37,500 nucleotides of DNA, taken from assembly GCA_964020155.1 (NCBI GenBank), contig OZ026546.1, forward strand, positions 6,053,879 through 6,091,378, in the 5' to 3' direction. The position numbers were made by a program, and so were the translations under genes. Positions 1 to 20,608 of this stretch are shown piece after piece. The notes under the pieces were generated by a model. The model was not told the origin of the DNA and ran no database searches. It worked only from the letters and a program-made list of their open reading frames with translations. The first letter of the stretch is position 1, and every line of letters begins with the position of its first letter. This stretch comes from Chondrilla cf. caribensis (taxonomy: Eukaryota; Porifera; Demospongiae; Chondrillida; Chondrillidae).

Positions 1-349
1 CCGGAGTGGGTGACCCTTTTTTTTATTTTTTTTTTCAACCACCCATAATCATCATTACATGTACAGTATGTTGTATGGATGGATGTGATGAAAAACCTCA
101 ATGTTTTGTGACTGTCTTTGTCTCTTCTGTCTCACAATTGTGCACATGACCCACTCACAGTAATAATAATGAATGATTATGTGTATATGATGTGATATAG
201 AACTGTGGTGCCTATGCTTTATGTGCATGTAATAGTTCACACAACAGGTCATCAATTTCAGGACAAGAATTAATTTAAAGATATTGTCATGGACAGAAGC
301 AATAAAAATTCAGTCATTTTCAAAGAACAAATAACGTTTTGTGTTGATG

Positions 350-1074
<725 letters not shown>

Positions 1075-1090
1075 TCATACACACGCACAT

Positions 1091-1146
<56 letters not shown>

Positions 1147-1154
1147 ACACCACC

Positions 1155-1511
1155 ACGGTAGTTGATATTCTTTCTTCACGGGCTGGTCTAAGAGCATTTG
1201 GAGGAGTTCCTTTCTCTTTTTGTCTGTTCTCTGACTCGAACGAGAAGAAGCACACGCTACATGAAAGGCTGTTCGACCATTGGCGTTAGTTACGAAAGGG
1301 TCACCGCCAAATCGAAGGCATTCGTTCAGGAAAAGTTTGTGCTCGAACCTGACAGCGTATATCAGAGGCGTGTCGTTGGAAGGACTGGGCCCCATGTGTT
1401 TATTAGGATTAAAGTTCTTCTGTAAGTGGGCTGACATGTCGGATTCCGAAGACTGCATTTTCCGAAGGATTTCTTCTTCTCCAGGTAATTTCCATTTGTT
1501 CTCACACGTAA
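1155..1511 (-). CDS. ANKIB1-like ankyrin exon, full copy
   Basis: A minus-strand exon with an acceptor at 1513-1512 (tttcag) and a donor near 1155, where the sequence turns into (GT)n. From an internal ATG at 1458 it reads NPNKHMGPSPSNDTPLIYAV, then [20 protein letters not shown] and [13 protein letters not shown]. This parallels the first ankyrin repeats of ANKIB1, an RBR-type E3 ubiquitin ligase, where NTPLHYAARHG is followed by a divergent repeat and a LQMIL segment. The open frame continues upstream of that ATG to the acceptor, so the exon may not contain the start. None of the RBR zinc-binding domains is in the window. The exact donor is unclear because several GT dinucleotides overlap the repeat. 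Two of the possible joins to the SRP54 exon downstream would create a stop codon. Ankyrin identity is likely; the ANKIB1 assignment is moderate. Confidence 0.55.
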
Positions 1512-1789
1512 CTGAAACAGTGAATTTATATTATATTTTATATTGCGCAAAAAGATGGCCGATTTCAAAAGGCTGAGAATTAGAAATTCGGCTAGAATTC
1601 AAGCGAAACGGCTTCGCCGAACTTTATATCTCCAGCGAAGGTTTTTCCAAACCTAAAGTAGACGTCCAAGTACTTTGAGTGCTGGGGAAGGCTTCTGCGA
1701 CTCCACTTTTATCATTTTTTATCAAATTGTACACCTAGGGCAACTATAAATAGCGCAGATACTAATAATAAAATAGATAGGTCACGGTA

Positions 1790-2095
1790 GCCGGTTGGGT
1801 AGCCGGTTGGTCAGGTGACACGACTCTAGGCTCCAGGTCGCGGGTTCGAATCCTCCTAAGGACGGATTTTTTCCATGAAAAAAAAGAGCTCGCTTCCTGG
1901 TGGTCAGTTGCAATACTCTCTACAAAGAACCGTAGGGGGGAGCTTTGGGACTCGCGACTGACCTCCCAGCTAGAATAGTGTCTTCTGCATTCGCGGAATG
2001 ACCAAGTACACAGTATCTGTGGAAAGTCCCTATAAAGCCAACCATGGGTTTGTTCGACCCCGAGTGGGTGACCCTTTTTTTTATTTCTTTTTCAA
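1790..2095 (+). mobile_element. tRNA-derived SINE-like element
   Basis: The sequence at 1790-1865 has a polymerase III A-box-like stretch (tagccggttggt) and, 30-odd bases later, a near-perfect B box (gggttcgaatcc). The T stem pairs badly, so it is not a working tRNA gene. A second degenerate B-box-like stretch (gttcgaccccgagtgggtg) sits at 2053-2070 and is followed by a T-rich run. The end of the same element (gagtgggtgaccc plus T-run) starts the window at position 4, so a second copy probably lies just upstream. A related element lies on the minus strand at 24340-24440. Boundaries are approximate. Confidence 0.55.
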
Positions 2096-2410
2096 CCACC
2101 CATAATCATCATTACATGTACAGTATGTTGTATGGATGGATGTGATGAAAAACCTCAATGTTTTGTGACTGTCTTTGTCTCTTCTGTCTCACAATTGTGC
2201 ACATGACCCACTCACAGTAATAATAATGAATGATTATGTGTATATGATGTGATATAGAACTGTGGTGCCTATGCTTTATGTGCATGTAATAGTTCACACA
2301 ACATGCAGGTCATCAATTTCAGGACAAGAATTAATTTAAAGATATTGTCATGGACAGAAGCAATAAAAATTCAGTCATTTTCAAAGAACAAATAACGTTT
2401 TGTGTTGATG

Positions 2411-3376
<966 letters not shown>

Positions 3377-3377
<1 letters not shown>

Positions 3378-3780
3378 CGGTGGTGGACGTGGATGTCCTT
3401 TACAAAGTTGGTGAACGTATTAACCAGACCAGTGGCTATGGTGAGAGGCTCCTCGATGGTGGCCTCACCGAGGGTCATCTTATGAAACTTGAAGTTGTTG
3501 GCATCCCTCCTGGCCTGCTTCGGTGTGGCATTTGGCGAAACACGTGGGCTGGTGTTGTCCGGATTAGGTCCTAGTTGGGGAATAGGCTGGGGTGGTCCGT
3601 CTGGTGAGGACAGCACCTCCCAGTCCGGTAGCCCCCCAATGCTGTCTTCTCCACAAATAGTGTTATTCCTGTCGTTGATCCTGACTGCGACAGCGTTCTG
3701 CTGAGTCTGTCCAGCAGCAGTGAGGGGAGCATTCGGATCAAAGCACGGTGGAATGACAATAACAAATTCATCACTGGAAT
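3377..3780 (-). CDS. NBR1-like LIR-containing exon (autophagy receptor fragment)
   Basis: A minus-strand exon with a clear acceptor (tttacag, at 3782-3781). Its first residues read SSDEFVIVIPPCFDPNAPL, which closely match the LC3-interacting region of NBR1 (SSEDYIIILPECFD in vertebrates, recalled from memory). In NBR1 this motif docks the receptor on Atg8-family proteins. About 50 residues later a second Atg8-binding-like motif, LPDWEVLSS (D-W-x-x-L), appears. Near the end TIATGLVNTFTNFVKDI could be an amphipathic helix, as NBR1 has after its LIR. The PB1, ZZ, FW and UBA domains of NBR1 are not visible in the window. The exon may end at a gtaaag near 3390, or it may run on into the ankyrin copy. 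The LIR similarity is strong; the gene assignment rests on this one exon. Confidence 0.6.
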
Positions 3781-4178
3781 CTGTAAACAACAACAGATTT
3801 TACATGATGGCTGTGCACATTAGAGGGTACGTATATAGGGTACAAGCACCACAAACTCATTTCTTCTAACGCACACTCTCCAATTGGTACACTGATGCAT
3901 GTATGTAGGCTGTGCTCTTCAGTATGCAGGGATGAGTTCAGAGGAGAACTTAGAGGTGAGCGTATAAGTGAGTCTGTTCTATGTACTGTAGCAAACGCAG
4001 TCCCAGGTGAGGCACAGCAGAGGGGATGTGTGCTCAGAACAGGACAGGTTGGAGGGAAGCCATCCATTACCCCCCGTGTAACTGTCTACACACAAATGGA
4101 GCAAAACCAACATATAAACTGTACAATACATTACATGCATATACATTCATACATACGTTGGTACAGGTACACACTTAC

Positions 4179-4235
4179 TTCAACACATCCAAGTAGACCA
4201 GACTGAGCAGCCAGATGTAGTGGTGTATTCTCATC
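4179..4235 (-). CDS. Ankyrin-repeat exon (57 nt, phase 0)
   Basis: A short exon bounded by tgtag at 4237-4236 and a good donor gtaagt from 4178. It encodes 19 residues, DENTPLHLAAQSGLLGCVE, a textbook ankyrin repeat core. In ANKIB1 the matching position is the repeat with NTPLHYAAASGMKACVELL, so it fits as the next exon of the ankyrin gene whose truncated exon copy lies just upstream at 4531-4687. Both ends are phase 0. The candidate donors of the upstream exon are phase 2, so a missing intermediate exon or a different donor is needed. Confidence 0.55.
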
Positions 4236-4257
4236 CTACACAGCAGTGAAACGTGTG

Positions 4258-4349
4258 AACACACACACACACATACACACACACACACACACTCACACAA
4301 ACACACACATGCACACATGCACACACACACGCACACGCACACACAAACA

Positions 4350-4406
<57 letters not shown>

Positions 4407-4435
4407 CACACACAAACACACACAAACACAAACAC

Positions 4436-4525
<90 letters not shown>

Positions 4526-4530
4526 ACACC
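4258..4530. repeat. Compound AC-rich microsatellite
   Basis: About 270 bp of (AC)n interrupted by short variants (acaaacac, atgcac, acgcac). It forms intron-like sequence between two ankyrin exons, so the transcribed strand reads (GT)n. Confidence 0.9.
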
Positions 4531-4687
4531 ACCACGGTAGTTGATATTCTTTCTTCACGGGCTGGTCTAAGAGCATTTGGAGGAGTTCCTTTCTCTTTTT
4601 GTCTGTTCTCTGACTCGAACGAGAAGAAGCACACGCTACATGAAAGGCTGTCTGACCATTGGCGTTAGTTACGAAAGGGTCACCGCC
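4531..4687 (-). pseudogene. ANKIB1-like ankyrin exon, truncated copy 3
   Basis: Third copy of the shared ankyrin segment. It begins at gggcggtgacc, where the similarity to copies 1 and 2 stops, and runs into a complex AC-rich tract at 4258-4530. It carries Gln where the other copies have Arg (NG(Q/R)TAF). The three copies have three unrelated 5' neighbours joined at almost the same base, so the segment behaves as a mobile block. Its 5' end lies about 100 bp from the start codon of the plus-strand gene at 4785. Confidence 0.6.
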
Positions 4688-4784
4688 CGTTTGATTTCGA
4701 TCCGAAGTGAAAACTTTAGCAAGAATTGCCGGAGATATCCGGAGCTGAACTAAATCACGTATCCCAATCCACTGAAGGACAGCA

Positions 4785-5921
4785 ATGAACAGGAATTACA
4801 GAACTCTACCAACGATCGGCGAGAGTGATGAGTTTGGGAACAGAATAGACGTGTCCACCGATTTTTCTTCAGCTGATACAAGTTCACTGCGAGGGAGAAC
4901 TGAATTCACCCTTTTAGAAGCGAAGCCAAAACTCGACAAATTCAGCCTAGCTGGGTGTATAGCAAGCTTTGCAGCTGTTATCGTATCTGCTGTCATCGTG
5001 GTTTCTGTCGTTTTAGGCGTACAGAGCTCGGAAGCTAACTTTAACAACCTCAAAATCTGCCAGAATGTGTACGAATCTGTGTACGAATCTTGGGACGTGA
5101 GCTATCACCCATTTTTGAACAGTTTCGTTGACCTTGTCGTTCACTATGACCACCCGTCCAGTAATGCGTCGGGAGCTAGCAAAGCCTCGCTTTACATGTT
5201 CTCGACACTCCCCGAAACTACGCGGCGCAACTTCACTGCCAGAAACTCGAAGAGCACTACTATCTCAAAGATGGATGCAGACCTAATGTATTACTGGTTC
5301 AATGCGGGAACAACCGTCAATGCCTCAATTTGCTGGGAAACTCTGGCAACTGCAAAAGTAGATTTGTATATTTTAAAGGGGGTGAGTAGCTACCATGAGT
5401 GGCTTAGCCAGAAAAATTTACACTACATCCAACACATAAGGATGCAGTTCTTTCCCAATGATCCATGCAGGAGTCGTTATGCCACAAGGATAAATTCTTC
5501 CGATGAATACTTCTTTCTTGTACTGCTCAACCCTTATGGTAGTGTGGCAACAGCGAATGTGATGGTTTCATACGACATATCTTCCGTTGTGTATGACACG
5601 GATAAATCAGCCCCCGTTTCAAAATGCACCGCAGACGAAGGCCAATCGTGTAGCTTGTATGTGGCCAACTATTACCCTGTAGTCCAAGTTGAACTGAACA
5701 ACAACACCAACCCCAATGTCACCGTGCTTGATGAAGGCAGTCCCTGTTTTCAAGTGGAAACAAACTTGGTTATCGGTGCAGGATTCATCGCCCTGATGTC
5801 TATCTTGGGGGTGATGGTTCTGGTGGTCGCTGTGTCTGTCCCCTGCTGCATCTGGTGCTACTGCAGAAATCGGAGAAAGAAGCGTAACTCTGGATTACTC
5901 GGCCCCGATAATATCCAGTAG
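4785..5921 (+). CDS. Two-pass membrane protein, possibly APD1-4-like ectodomain
   Basis: An intronless frame of 378 codons starting at the ATG at 4785. A cytosolic-looking N-terminus of about 53 residues is followed by a hydrophobic segment at about 54-78, a roughly 250-residue region with six N-glycosylation sequons, a second hydrophobic segment at about 327-358, and a short basic tail (CRNRRKKRNS). The ectodomain contains YYWFNAGTTVNASICWE and DEYFFLVLLNPYGS. These recall the beta-rich N and middle domains of APD1-4 ubiquitin ligases, which also sit between two membrane helices. The C-terminal RING of APD proteins is absent here. The likely function is unknown. Lack of introns among intron-rich neighbours suggests a retrocopy or a naturally intronless family. 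It is convergent with SNRPB. Coding status is well supported; the family link is weak. Confidence 0.85.
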   Translation: MNRNYRTLPTIGESDEFGNRIDVSTDFSSADTSSLRGRTEFTLLEAKPKLDKFSLAGCIASFAAVIVSAVIVVSVVLGVQSSEANFNNLKICQNVYESVYESWDVSYHPFLNSFVDLVVHYDHPSSNASGASKASLYMFSTLPETTRRNFTARNSKSTTISKMDADLMYYWFNAGTTVNASICWETLATAKVDLYILKGVSSYHEWLSQKNLHYIQHIRMQFFPNDPCRSRYATRINSSDEYFFLVLLNPYGSVATANVMVSYDISSVVYDTDKSAPVSKCTADEGQSCSLYVANYYPVVQVELNNNTNPNVTVLDEGSPCFQVETNLVIGAGFIALMSILGVMVLVVAVSVPCCIWCYCRNRRKKRNSGLLGPDNIQ

Positions 5922-6644
5922 CAAAATGTTATTTCTTGAAGTGTGCAATGTACATATCATTATTAATATTACCGTTATTATTTGCAAAGTGTGTCAAGTA
6001 ATAGTCGTAGCCTGTCTAGGTGGGCTGTAGCAGTGCAAAGTGACAATCAACTATACCTCGAGCTTCCCCAGCTGGGATCAATTGTCACTGCAACACTACC
6101 ATAGCATGCCAGACAGCTACAACTGGTACAATTGTGTATGTATTACAATCAACTATTAATTTCTTTAAATCTTTGCATGGGAATTATCACGGAATTTGTT
6201 GTTGTGCATGTATGCATGTTGAGATATTAAATTTGTATTACTATTAATTTTGTAAACACTACTATAATTTATTAGTCATGAGTTTAATTGCATGTGTGAT
6301 CACTTTTTCCAAGCTTTTCTACAATATAAATAATATTAAGGTTATCAAATTGTTATCTCATGGCATGCTCCATATGTATATCATATAAATATTCATATTT
6401 ATAATATTATGTATTAATATTATATAATATTATAAGTTAATTACTATTCCCACAGTGGTGTATACGTACATGAAATTTAACATAGAATATGATTGATTCA
6501 AAGTGTATTTCAACCAAGAATAGACACACTCATCCGTGCCCTTAATGTTATAGTACACAACATGTAGAAGCTGATAATAGCATGTAAGTTGTGTTAGCGT
6601 GTCATGTGTCATGAAGCCCTAGAGAGAATCCGGCTATGAGTGGT
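5922..6644. other. AT-rich intergenic region between convergent genes
   Basis: No gene seen. It should hold the 3' UTRs of the membrane protein gene and of SNRPB. It contains an imperfect inverted repeat at 6007-6120 and a run rich in ATATTATA at about 6370-6440. Confidence 0.7.
6007..6120. repeat. Imperfect inverted repeat (foldback), arms about 45 bp
   Basis: The left arm starts gtagcctgtct and continues through cagtgcaaagtgacaat. The right arm is its approximate reverse complement, ending agacagctac and including attgtcactgcaacac. The loop is about 25 bp. It lies 86 bp after the stop of the membrane protein gene, so it would be transcribed in its 3' UTR. It could be a small foldback element or a structured 3' UTR. 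Confidence 0.65.
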
Positions 6645-10032
<3,388 letters not shown>

Positions 10033-10208
10033 TGTATTTCATGAAAATATACCAGGTCGCCAATTCTCCCTACAAGCCGGCAGACATTTTATTCGGTCAA
10101 CGTGCTCTCTACGTCAACATCTACAGCCCAAGCCACGCCCCCCATTCGTAGCCCCGCATTCAGTTGGTAACGCCCCTAGGAATTACTGGTCTGCGGATCC
10201 TCTACAAG
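10033..10208. promoter_or_regulatory. Putative bidirectional promoter, SNRPB / Kelch-b561 A
   Basis: Only 176 bp separate the SNRPB start codon (minus) from that of the Kelch-cytochrome b561 gene (plus). The stretch contains GC-box-like cacgcccccc at about 10133 and aacgcccct at about 10169; no TATA box is evident. A shared promoter is inferred from the spacing alone. Confidence 0.45.
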
Positions 10209-15491
<5,283 letters not shown>

Positions 15492-15770
15492 AACATGTAC
15501 TCTCATTTTGTACCTAGCAACACTCTTCCACTTCTGAATTAACAAGCATGGTATGTGTGTTCTATATAAAATACATGTCTTTTAAAAATATAGTAATCAC
15601 AAAAAATTTAGTGAAATGGTATGTTCCTGTATACATTGCGTATGATATGGTAGAAAGTCGTATGTTTGCCTTATTTGGAGTTATAATTTTGCGTTTCCTT
15701 GCTACCGAAAGGGGCGTGGAGTTTGCGTTTCAAGCATCCACCCATCGATCGATCGAGAGAGAAGCTGAGG

Positions 15771-17462
15771 ATGATTCGTCTTCTACTGCTGCTAGCCAGC
15801 TTAGCGCTCGTTAGAGGGCAGCTGTCCTGGTCGAAGCTCATAGACGAAGAAGCTGCATTTGCAATGGATCGAAATTCCGTACCCCCACCTCGGATGGGCC
15901 ACGCCTTTGGACATCATAATGGCACACAGTTACTGATCTTGTTTGGCGGAGAATCCTCCTCGGGAAACAAGATGGACGACACTTGGATATATTTCCTTGC
16001 GAACAACAGCTGGGCGAATCTGGACAGCATCCAGCAGGGCAGCGCCAAGCCGCGAGCGAGGTCGCACAGCGTGTTTGGTGTGATCGAAACGCTCAATATC
16101 TTTGTCCTGGCCTATGGAGCCGGCACCAACAGCGATTACGACGACGTGTGGACGCTCGATCTTAACACTTGGGTGTGGCATGAACTGAGCCCGCAGGGAA
16201 ATAAACCGGAGAGCAGATACGGGATGTTTGGAGGCGTTTTCGGGACATCCAGGGAGTTCTGGATCGGGGGAGGGTTCACTACCCTGACCAGCGATCCTCG
16301 CGTATACAGGCCCAACATCGACATCCACAGGCTGACCTTCCACGATGCACAGAGTGCATCGTGGGAAAAACTGTACAGCAACCCGAGCCCTGGGAACCAG
16401 TACAACCCATTTGTCCCCCATGGGCGCGCATATGCTGCATCAGCAGTAGTTACAGCTGACAAGATGGTGATTTTTGGTGGATGTCTCAGGTATGTCAGTA
16501 CAAGTAGATGCACATAGATTTGGTGGATTTGGTCTCATTCTCAAACCCATTCTCACTTCCATTTTACAAAATGGGTCCAGGTAGAGAATCTAACATCTTG
16601 ATGACACATTCAGAAATTTATTCAAGTCCAGGAATGTGTGGAGACTTCATCAAATACATTTTTGATTATTGTGTCCACTGTTAACATCCCATATCCCCCA
16701 ACGTTTCTGGATAGAAAGGCATTTTCATATACATAAGGTCCCAAAACCCTTGTAAAAGTCCCATTTTGTGATATGGAGACAAGAATGGATCTGGGAACAA
16801 GACTGGGGTAGAGTGGTGTGCTTTAATACTACTTACCCTAATAGTACCGTAATATCAATTTCAATGCAAATGCCTGGTCATAGATACTCCAAATGTCAGG
16901 AATGAAAACTCTTGAATTATATTCCTCCTTATGTGCAGCCTCTGTACAATTATACCAAAAAGAATGTAAATGCATATGTTTATACAATGAGACCAATATT
17001 TTGAGCATCTATTACCCAACTTCAACTAAGTCTTTGTTCTCAGACCCTCACTCCAAATTACCTCACTCCACCCTATAGAGATATGTGTTATGTCCTTGCT
17101 ATTGTTGTTAATATTTTTCTTATTGTTGTTTTTGAACTTCAAAATAATTTGATGATCTATCCATTAGTTTGTTTTCATTGTATGTGTTTCTTCTTGTAGC
17201 GGTGGAACTGGGGGAGGACCCTGTCCGGCAGAGGACACCTGGACCTTTGATGAAAAGTCTAATGAGTGGACCCAAATGGTATTTTGCCCCTCGCCTCGAT
17301 CAGGAGCTGTGATGGTGCCATTCACAAGACTTCAGGGAAGAGTGCTTCTCTATGGAGGCACCTATGGAGTCAATCAAATCATTGGAGTAAGTACATTTGT
17401 TGATGTGTGCATGTGTGTATGCTCTCTAACAAGGGTACACACATGCACGCACGCACGCATGT

Positions 17463-17561
<99 letters not shown>

Positions 17562-18330
17562 CACAGACACAGCAGTATAATAATCACAATAAGTATTATT
17601 CCTTGCCTACATCTACAGATAGGAGATTACCCACTTGCTGAAGTGTACTTACTTGATTTGAATGGTGCTGTGGATAAGCAATGGAAGAGGTATCGTTCTA
17701 CAGGAGATCAGGTGAGTCACTGGGAACCTGCATATTATGTTGTACAAGCCAATTCCACACCAATGTACTATATACATACCAGGGGTGGCAACAGTCTCTA
17801 ATGTGCGTGTGTGCGATGTTTTCTTACTAAGTACAACTTCTCTAGCATTGTTGTTTCTCTGTACATGTTTGTAGGGGAGTTTCCCTGGACGACGTCATAG
17901 TCATGCAATGGCTGCTGGTGACAATGGTAATGTGTACTTGTTCGGAGGAGTTTCAGTGGGACCGTAAGCAACGCATCCAGAACGTCTGGTCCGCCAGTGA
18001 TGTTTTACATCTTTATGAATAGTTTCTCCTGTGTCTCTCACCCCACTACCCTGGTGGTGTTTTGCATCTGTATAAAGAGTCTATCGTGTGTATCTCACCT
18101 TTGACATTTACAGGAGTGAGTATCTGAACGATTTGTGGAGATTGTCCGGTTCCGTTGACAACACACAGGAAATAACTCCCACCTGTGACAATTTGCAATT
18201 CAGTTATGGCCATCTTCACGGTCTCTTTATGTCTCTTGCTTGTGGTATTCTTCTTCCCCTTGGGTTCCTCATTGCACGCTATTATCGCACTAAAGGAATA
18301 CTATGGTTCGTCCTTCATCTTGTATGCCAG

Positions 18331-18395
<65 letters not shown>

Positions 18396-19365
18396 CGTGT
18401 GTGTGTATGTGTGTGCGTGCGTGTGTGTATGTGTGTAGGTGTGTGTGTGTGTGTGCGTGTGTGTGTGTGTGTGTGTATGTGCATGTGCATACGTGTGCAT
18501 GTAAAATTTTAATGCGATCAAGCATATGTGTAAATGTCTTTCTCTTTGCGGAGCCTTCCCACTCTTATTCCATGCTGGTATGTATATTCCCTGCAGATCT
18601 CCGCTGTCATCCTGACTATCATCGGGTTTATCATCATATTTGCTACATCTCAAAACCCTACCCCACTCTACCCCCATGGGATGATTGGTATAGTCGTCAT
18701 GGTCCTCTTGTTACAGCAAGTTCTCAACGGAATAGTGTAAGTTGCACGCAGCACATGTACACACCTACACTAAGGTACATGCACGTACCTACACTGTGAT
18801 GCATGCATGTACCTACACTAAGGTACATGCATGTTCCTACACTAATGTGTATGCATGTTCCTACACTATAGTACATGCATGTTCCTACACTAAGATACAC
18901 ACATGCACCTGTACTAAGGCTATGCTGTTTTGCCTTGGGCAGTTTACACGTTACAGATTCTGCCTGTTTTGTAGTCTTTTATGTGTTTGTAATATTACAT
19001 TCATGTGTGTGTATTTGTGTTTGTTTGGGTGTGTTTCAATTACAAAGCCTTTTCTTCCCTGTCCACCTCATAGCCGTCCGAGGGTGAAAAGGGAGCGTAA
19101 GAAGAAATCTACCTATCGTATTTTCTGGGAATACTACCACAAAATATCTGGAGTTTTCACAATAATCTTAGGATTTCTTCAGGTCACTCTTGGACTTTTC
19201 CTGGTTATTCCCCCAGTGGCTGTGTGGGCGGTGTGGATTGCCATATTTGGACTCTGGGTCCTTGCGATTTTACTCCACGAGATTGTCAAGTGGATTCGAT
19301 ACTTTGTGGATCGGAAGAACAAGTCCAAAAGGCAACAAACGGAGTTCAGCATGAAGACATTCTAA
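15771..19365 (+). CDS. Kelch-propeller / cytochrome b561 membrane protein, paralogue B
   Basis: Seven exons: 15771-16489, 17200-17386, 17619-17711, 17875-17963, 18114-18330, 18597-18736 and 19074-19365. They give 578 residues. The start is the ATG before a signal peptide ([16 protein letters not shown]); the longer frame upstream lacks that feature at its N-terminus. Kelch blades include LLILFGG with [37 protein letters not shown] and [20 protein letters not shown]. The b561 core has H398 (HLHGLFMS), H431 (WFVLHLVCQ), H462 (YPHGMIG) and H504 (WEYYHKISG). Exon phases equal those of paralogue A at all six introns, and exons 4 and 5 are the same length (89 and 217 nt). The gene is head-to-tail with A with 279 bp between them, so it arose by tandem duplication. 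The exon 5 donor is gtttgtgtgt, merging with a (GT)n tract. It is predicted to act at the plasma or an endomembrane with the propeller on the lumenal or outer side. Confidence 0.92.
16490..17199 (+). other. Intron 1 of Kelch-b561 B
   Basis: 710 bp between a gtatgt donor and an acceptor with a T-rich run (tttcttcttgtag). I see no repeat or gene inside it. Confidence 0.8.
17463..17560. repeat. (AC)n microsatellite, intron 2 of Kelch-b561 B
   Basis: About 98 bp of pure AC, 58 bp before the exon 3 acceptor. Confidence 0.97.
18331..18502. repeat. (GT)n tract starting at the exon 5 donor of Kelch-b561 B
   Basis: The intron opens gtttgtgtgtgt and continues as GT-rich repeat for about 170 bp, so the 5' splice site is part of the microsatellite. 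Confidence 0.92.
18764..18907. repeat. 24-bp minisatellite, six units
   Basis: Six diverged 24-bp units beginning cctacact, in intron 6 of Kelch-b561 B, 27 bp after the donor. Each unit contains a variant of tacatgcatgt. Confidence 0.88.
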
Positions 19366-19800
19366 CATGCATGCATGCATGTCTCGTGCTGCATGTTTGA
19401 CGCATGTCAAACAGAGGTGTAAACTACTCATATCACAATCCCGCTTTTGTACACTAGTTAATCGTTCATATATTATACTGTTATACATGACATTATTGTA
19501 TTTTATGATATACTGTATGTGTGTTATTATTAGTATGGAATGGTTGTCCTGGCTACACTACGACACACGGCAACCAGTCATAGATCCCTTGAAACTGGAG
19601 TTCTACATTCACCTCTATTTGGCCATAGATCCTTAGATTTGAAACGATATAAAAAGTTTTAAATTTATTATACATAATATGGTACTTACAAGTGTACATA
19701 ATATCATATATACATAACCATTATATAGCTGTTAAGTAGCTATATTGTATTATACAGTTGAAGACAATTATACAGGTTTGTATCTACAAAACACACTTTA

Positions 19801-19807
<7 letters not shown>

Positions 19808-19859
<52 letters not shown>

Positions 19860-19876
19860 ACACACACACACACACA
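19808..19876. repeat. (AC)n microsatellite
   Basis: About 69 bp of AC with one tac interruption, in the convergent intergenic space between Kelch-b561 B and the CARD-like gene. Confidence 0.95.
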
Positions 19877-19945
19877 AATGCAACTTTACACAAATATGCA
19901 CACACATAACAAACATCTTAGACAATCATTAGCCTTCTAAGTCAA

Positions 19946-20550
19946 TCAGAGCACTTTCTTCACTACCATCTGCAAACACTGCCAGTCTTCTTCGTGTATC
20001 AGACTGCGATCAATGGAGCTAACCAAATCTTCTATCCTGTCCGAAAGCTCTTGAAGGAACAACTCGGAGTGAACCTTGGGAGCCGAACATGAGGTGGAAA
20101 TGCTTCGACAAGCACGGTTCTTGCCTGAAAGGTAAAAATCAAGCACTTGTGACAGGAAGATAGTCTTCTGGAGTCTAAGATTGGACATCAAACATTTCCT
20201 ATCACGTCCCTCCTGTATGCTATTTTTCAGTTTCCACATTGCTTCCCGAAACACACATTCTGATTCTATTATGAGGAATCAATAAAACATATGTAATATT
20301 TACGCATTTACTTATGTATGTATGTACATATGTATGTACATACGTATATACGTACATACTTTGGTATATGTGTGCATATAGCTTGCGTAGATATACTGCA
20401 CACTTCTACGTATATGTATATGTGCACACAAAATGATAATGAGCAAGTGTTTCCACACTAATCTATAGAGCAACTACAAAATACAACTAGACATACGTAC
20501 ACACACACACACACACACGCGCGCACACACACTACACCACACACATACCA

Positions 20551-20608
<58 letters not shown>

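Noticed and set aside
1790..1865. Possible tRNA gene with A and B boxes
   Set aside because: The T stem and acceptor stem do not pair properly and a related copy exists at 24340-24440, so a tRNA-derived SINE fits better.
3871..4070. Minus-strand frame rich in Ser, Pro and His between the ankyrin exon and the NBR1-like exon
   Set aside because: Low complexity, no clear splice pair and no recognisable motif; treated as intron.
10164..10208. Upstream extension of Kelch-b561 A by 15 codons
   Set aside because: It would begin at TTG and hide the signal peptide; the ATG at 10209 gives a normal signal sequence.
15699..15770. Upstream extension of Kelch-b561 B by 24 codons
   Set aside because: It lacks a proper ATG and pushes the signal peptide away from the N-terminus; the ATG at 15771 matches the layout of paralogue A.
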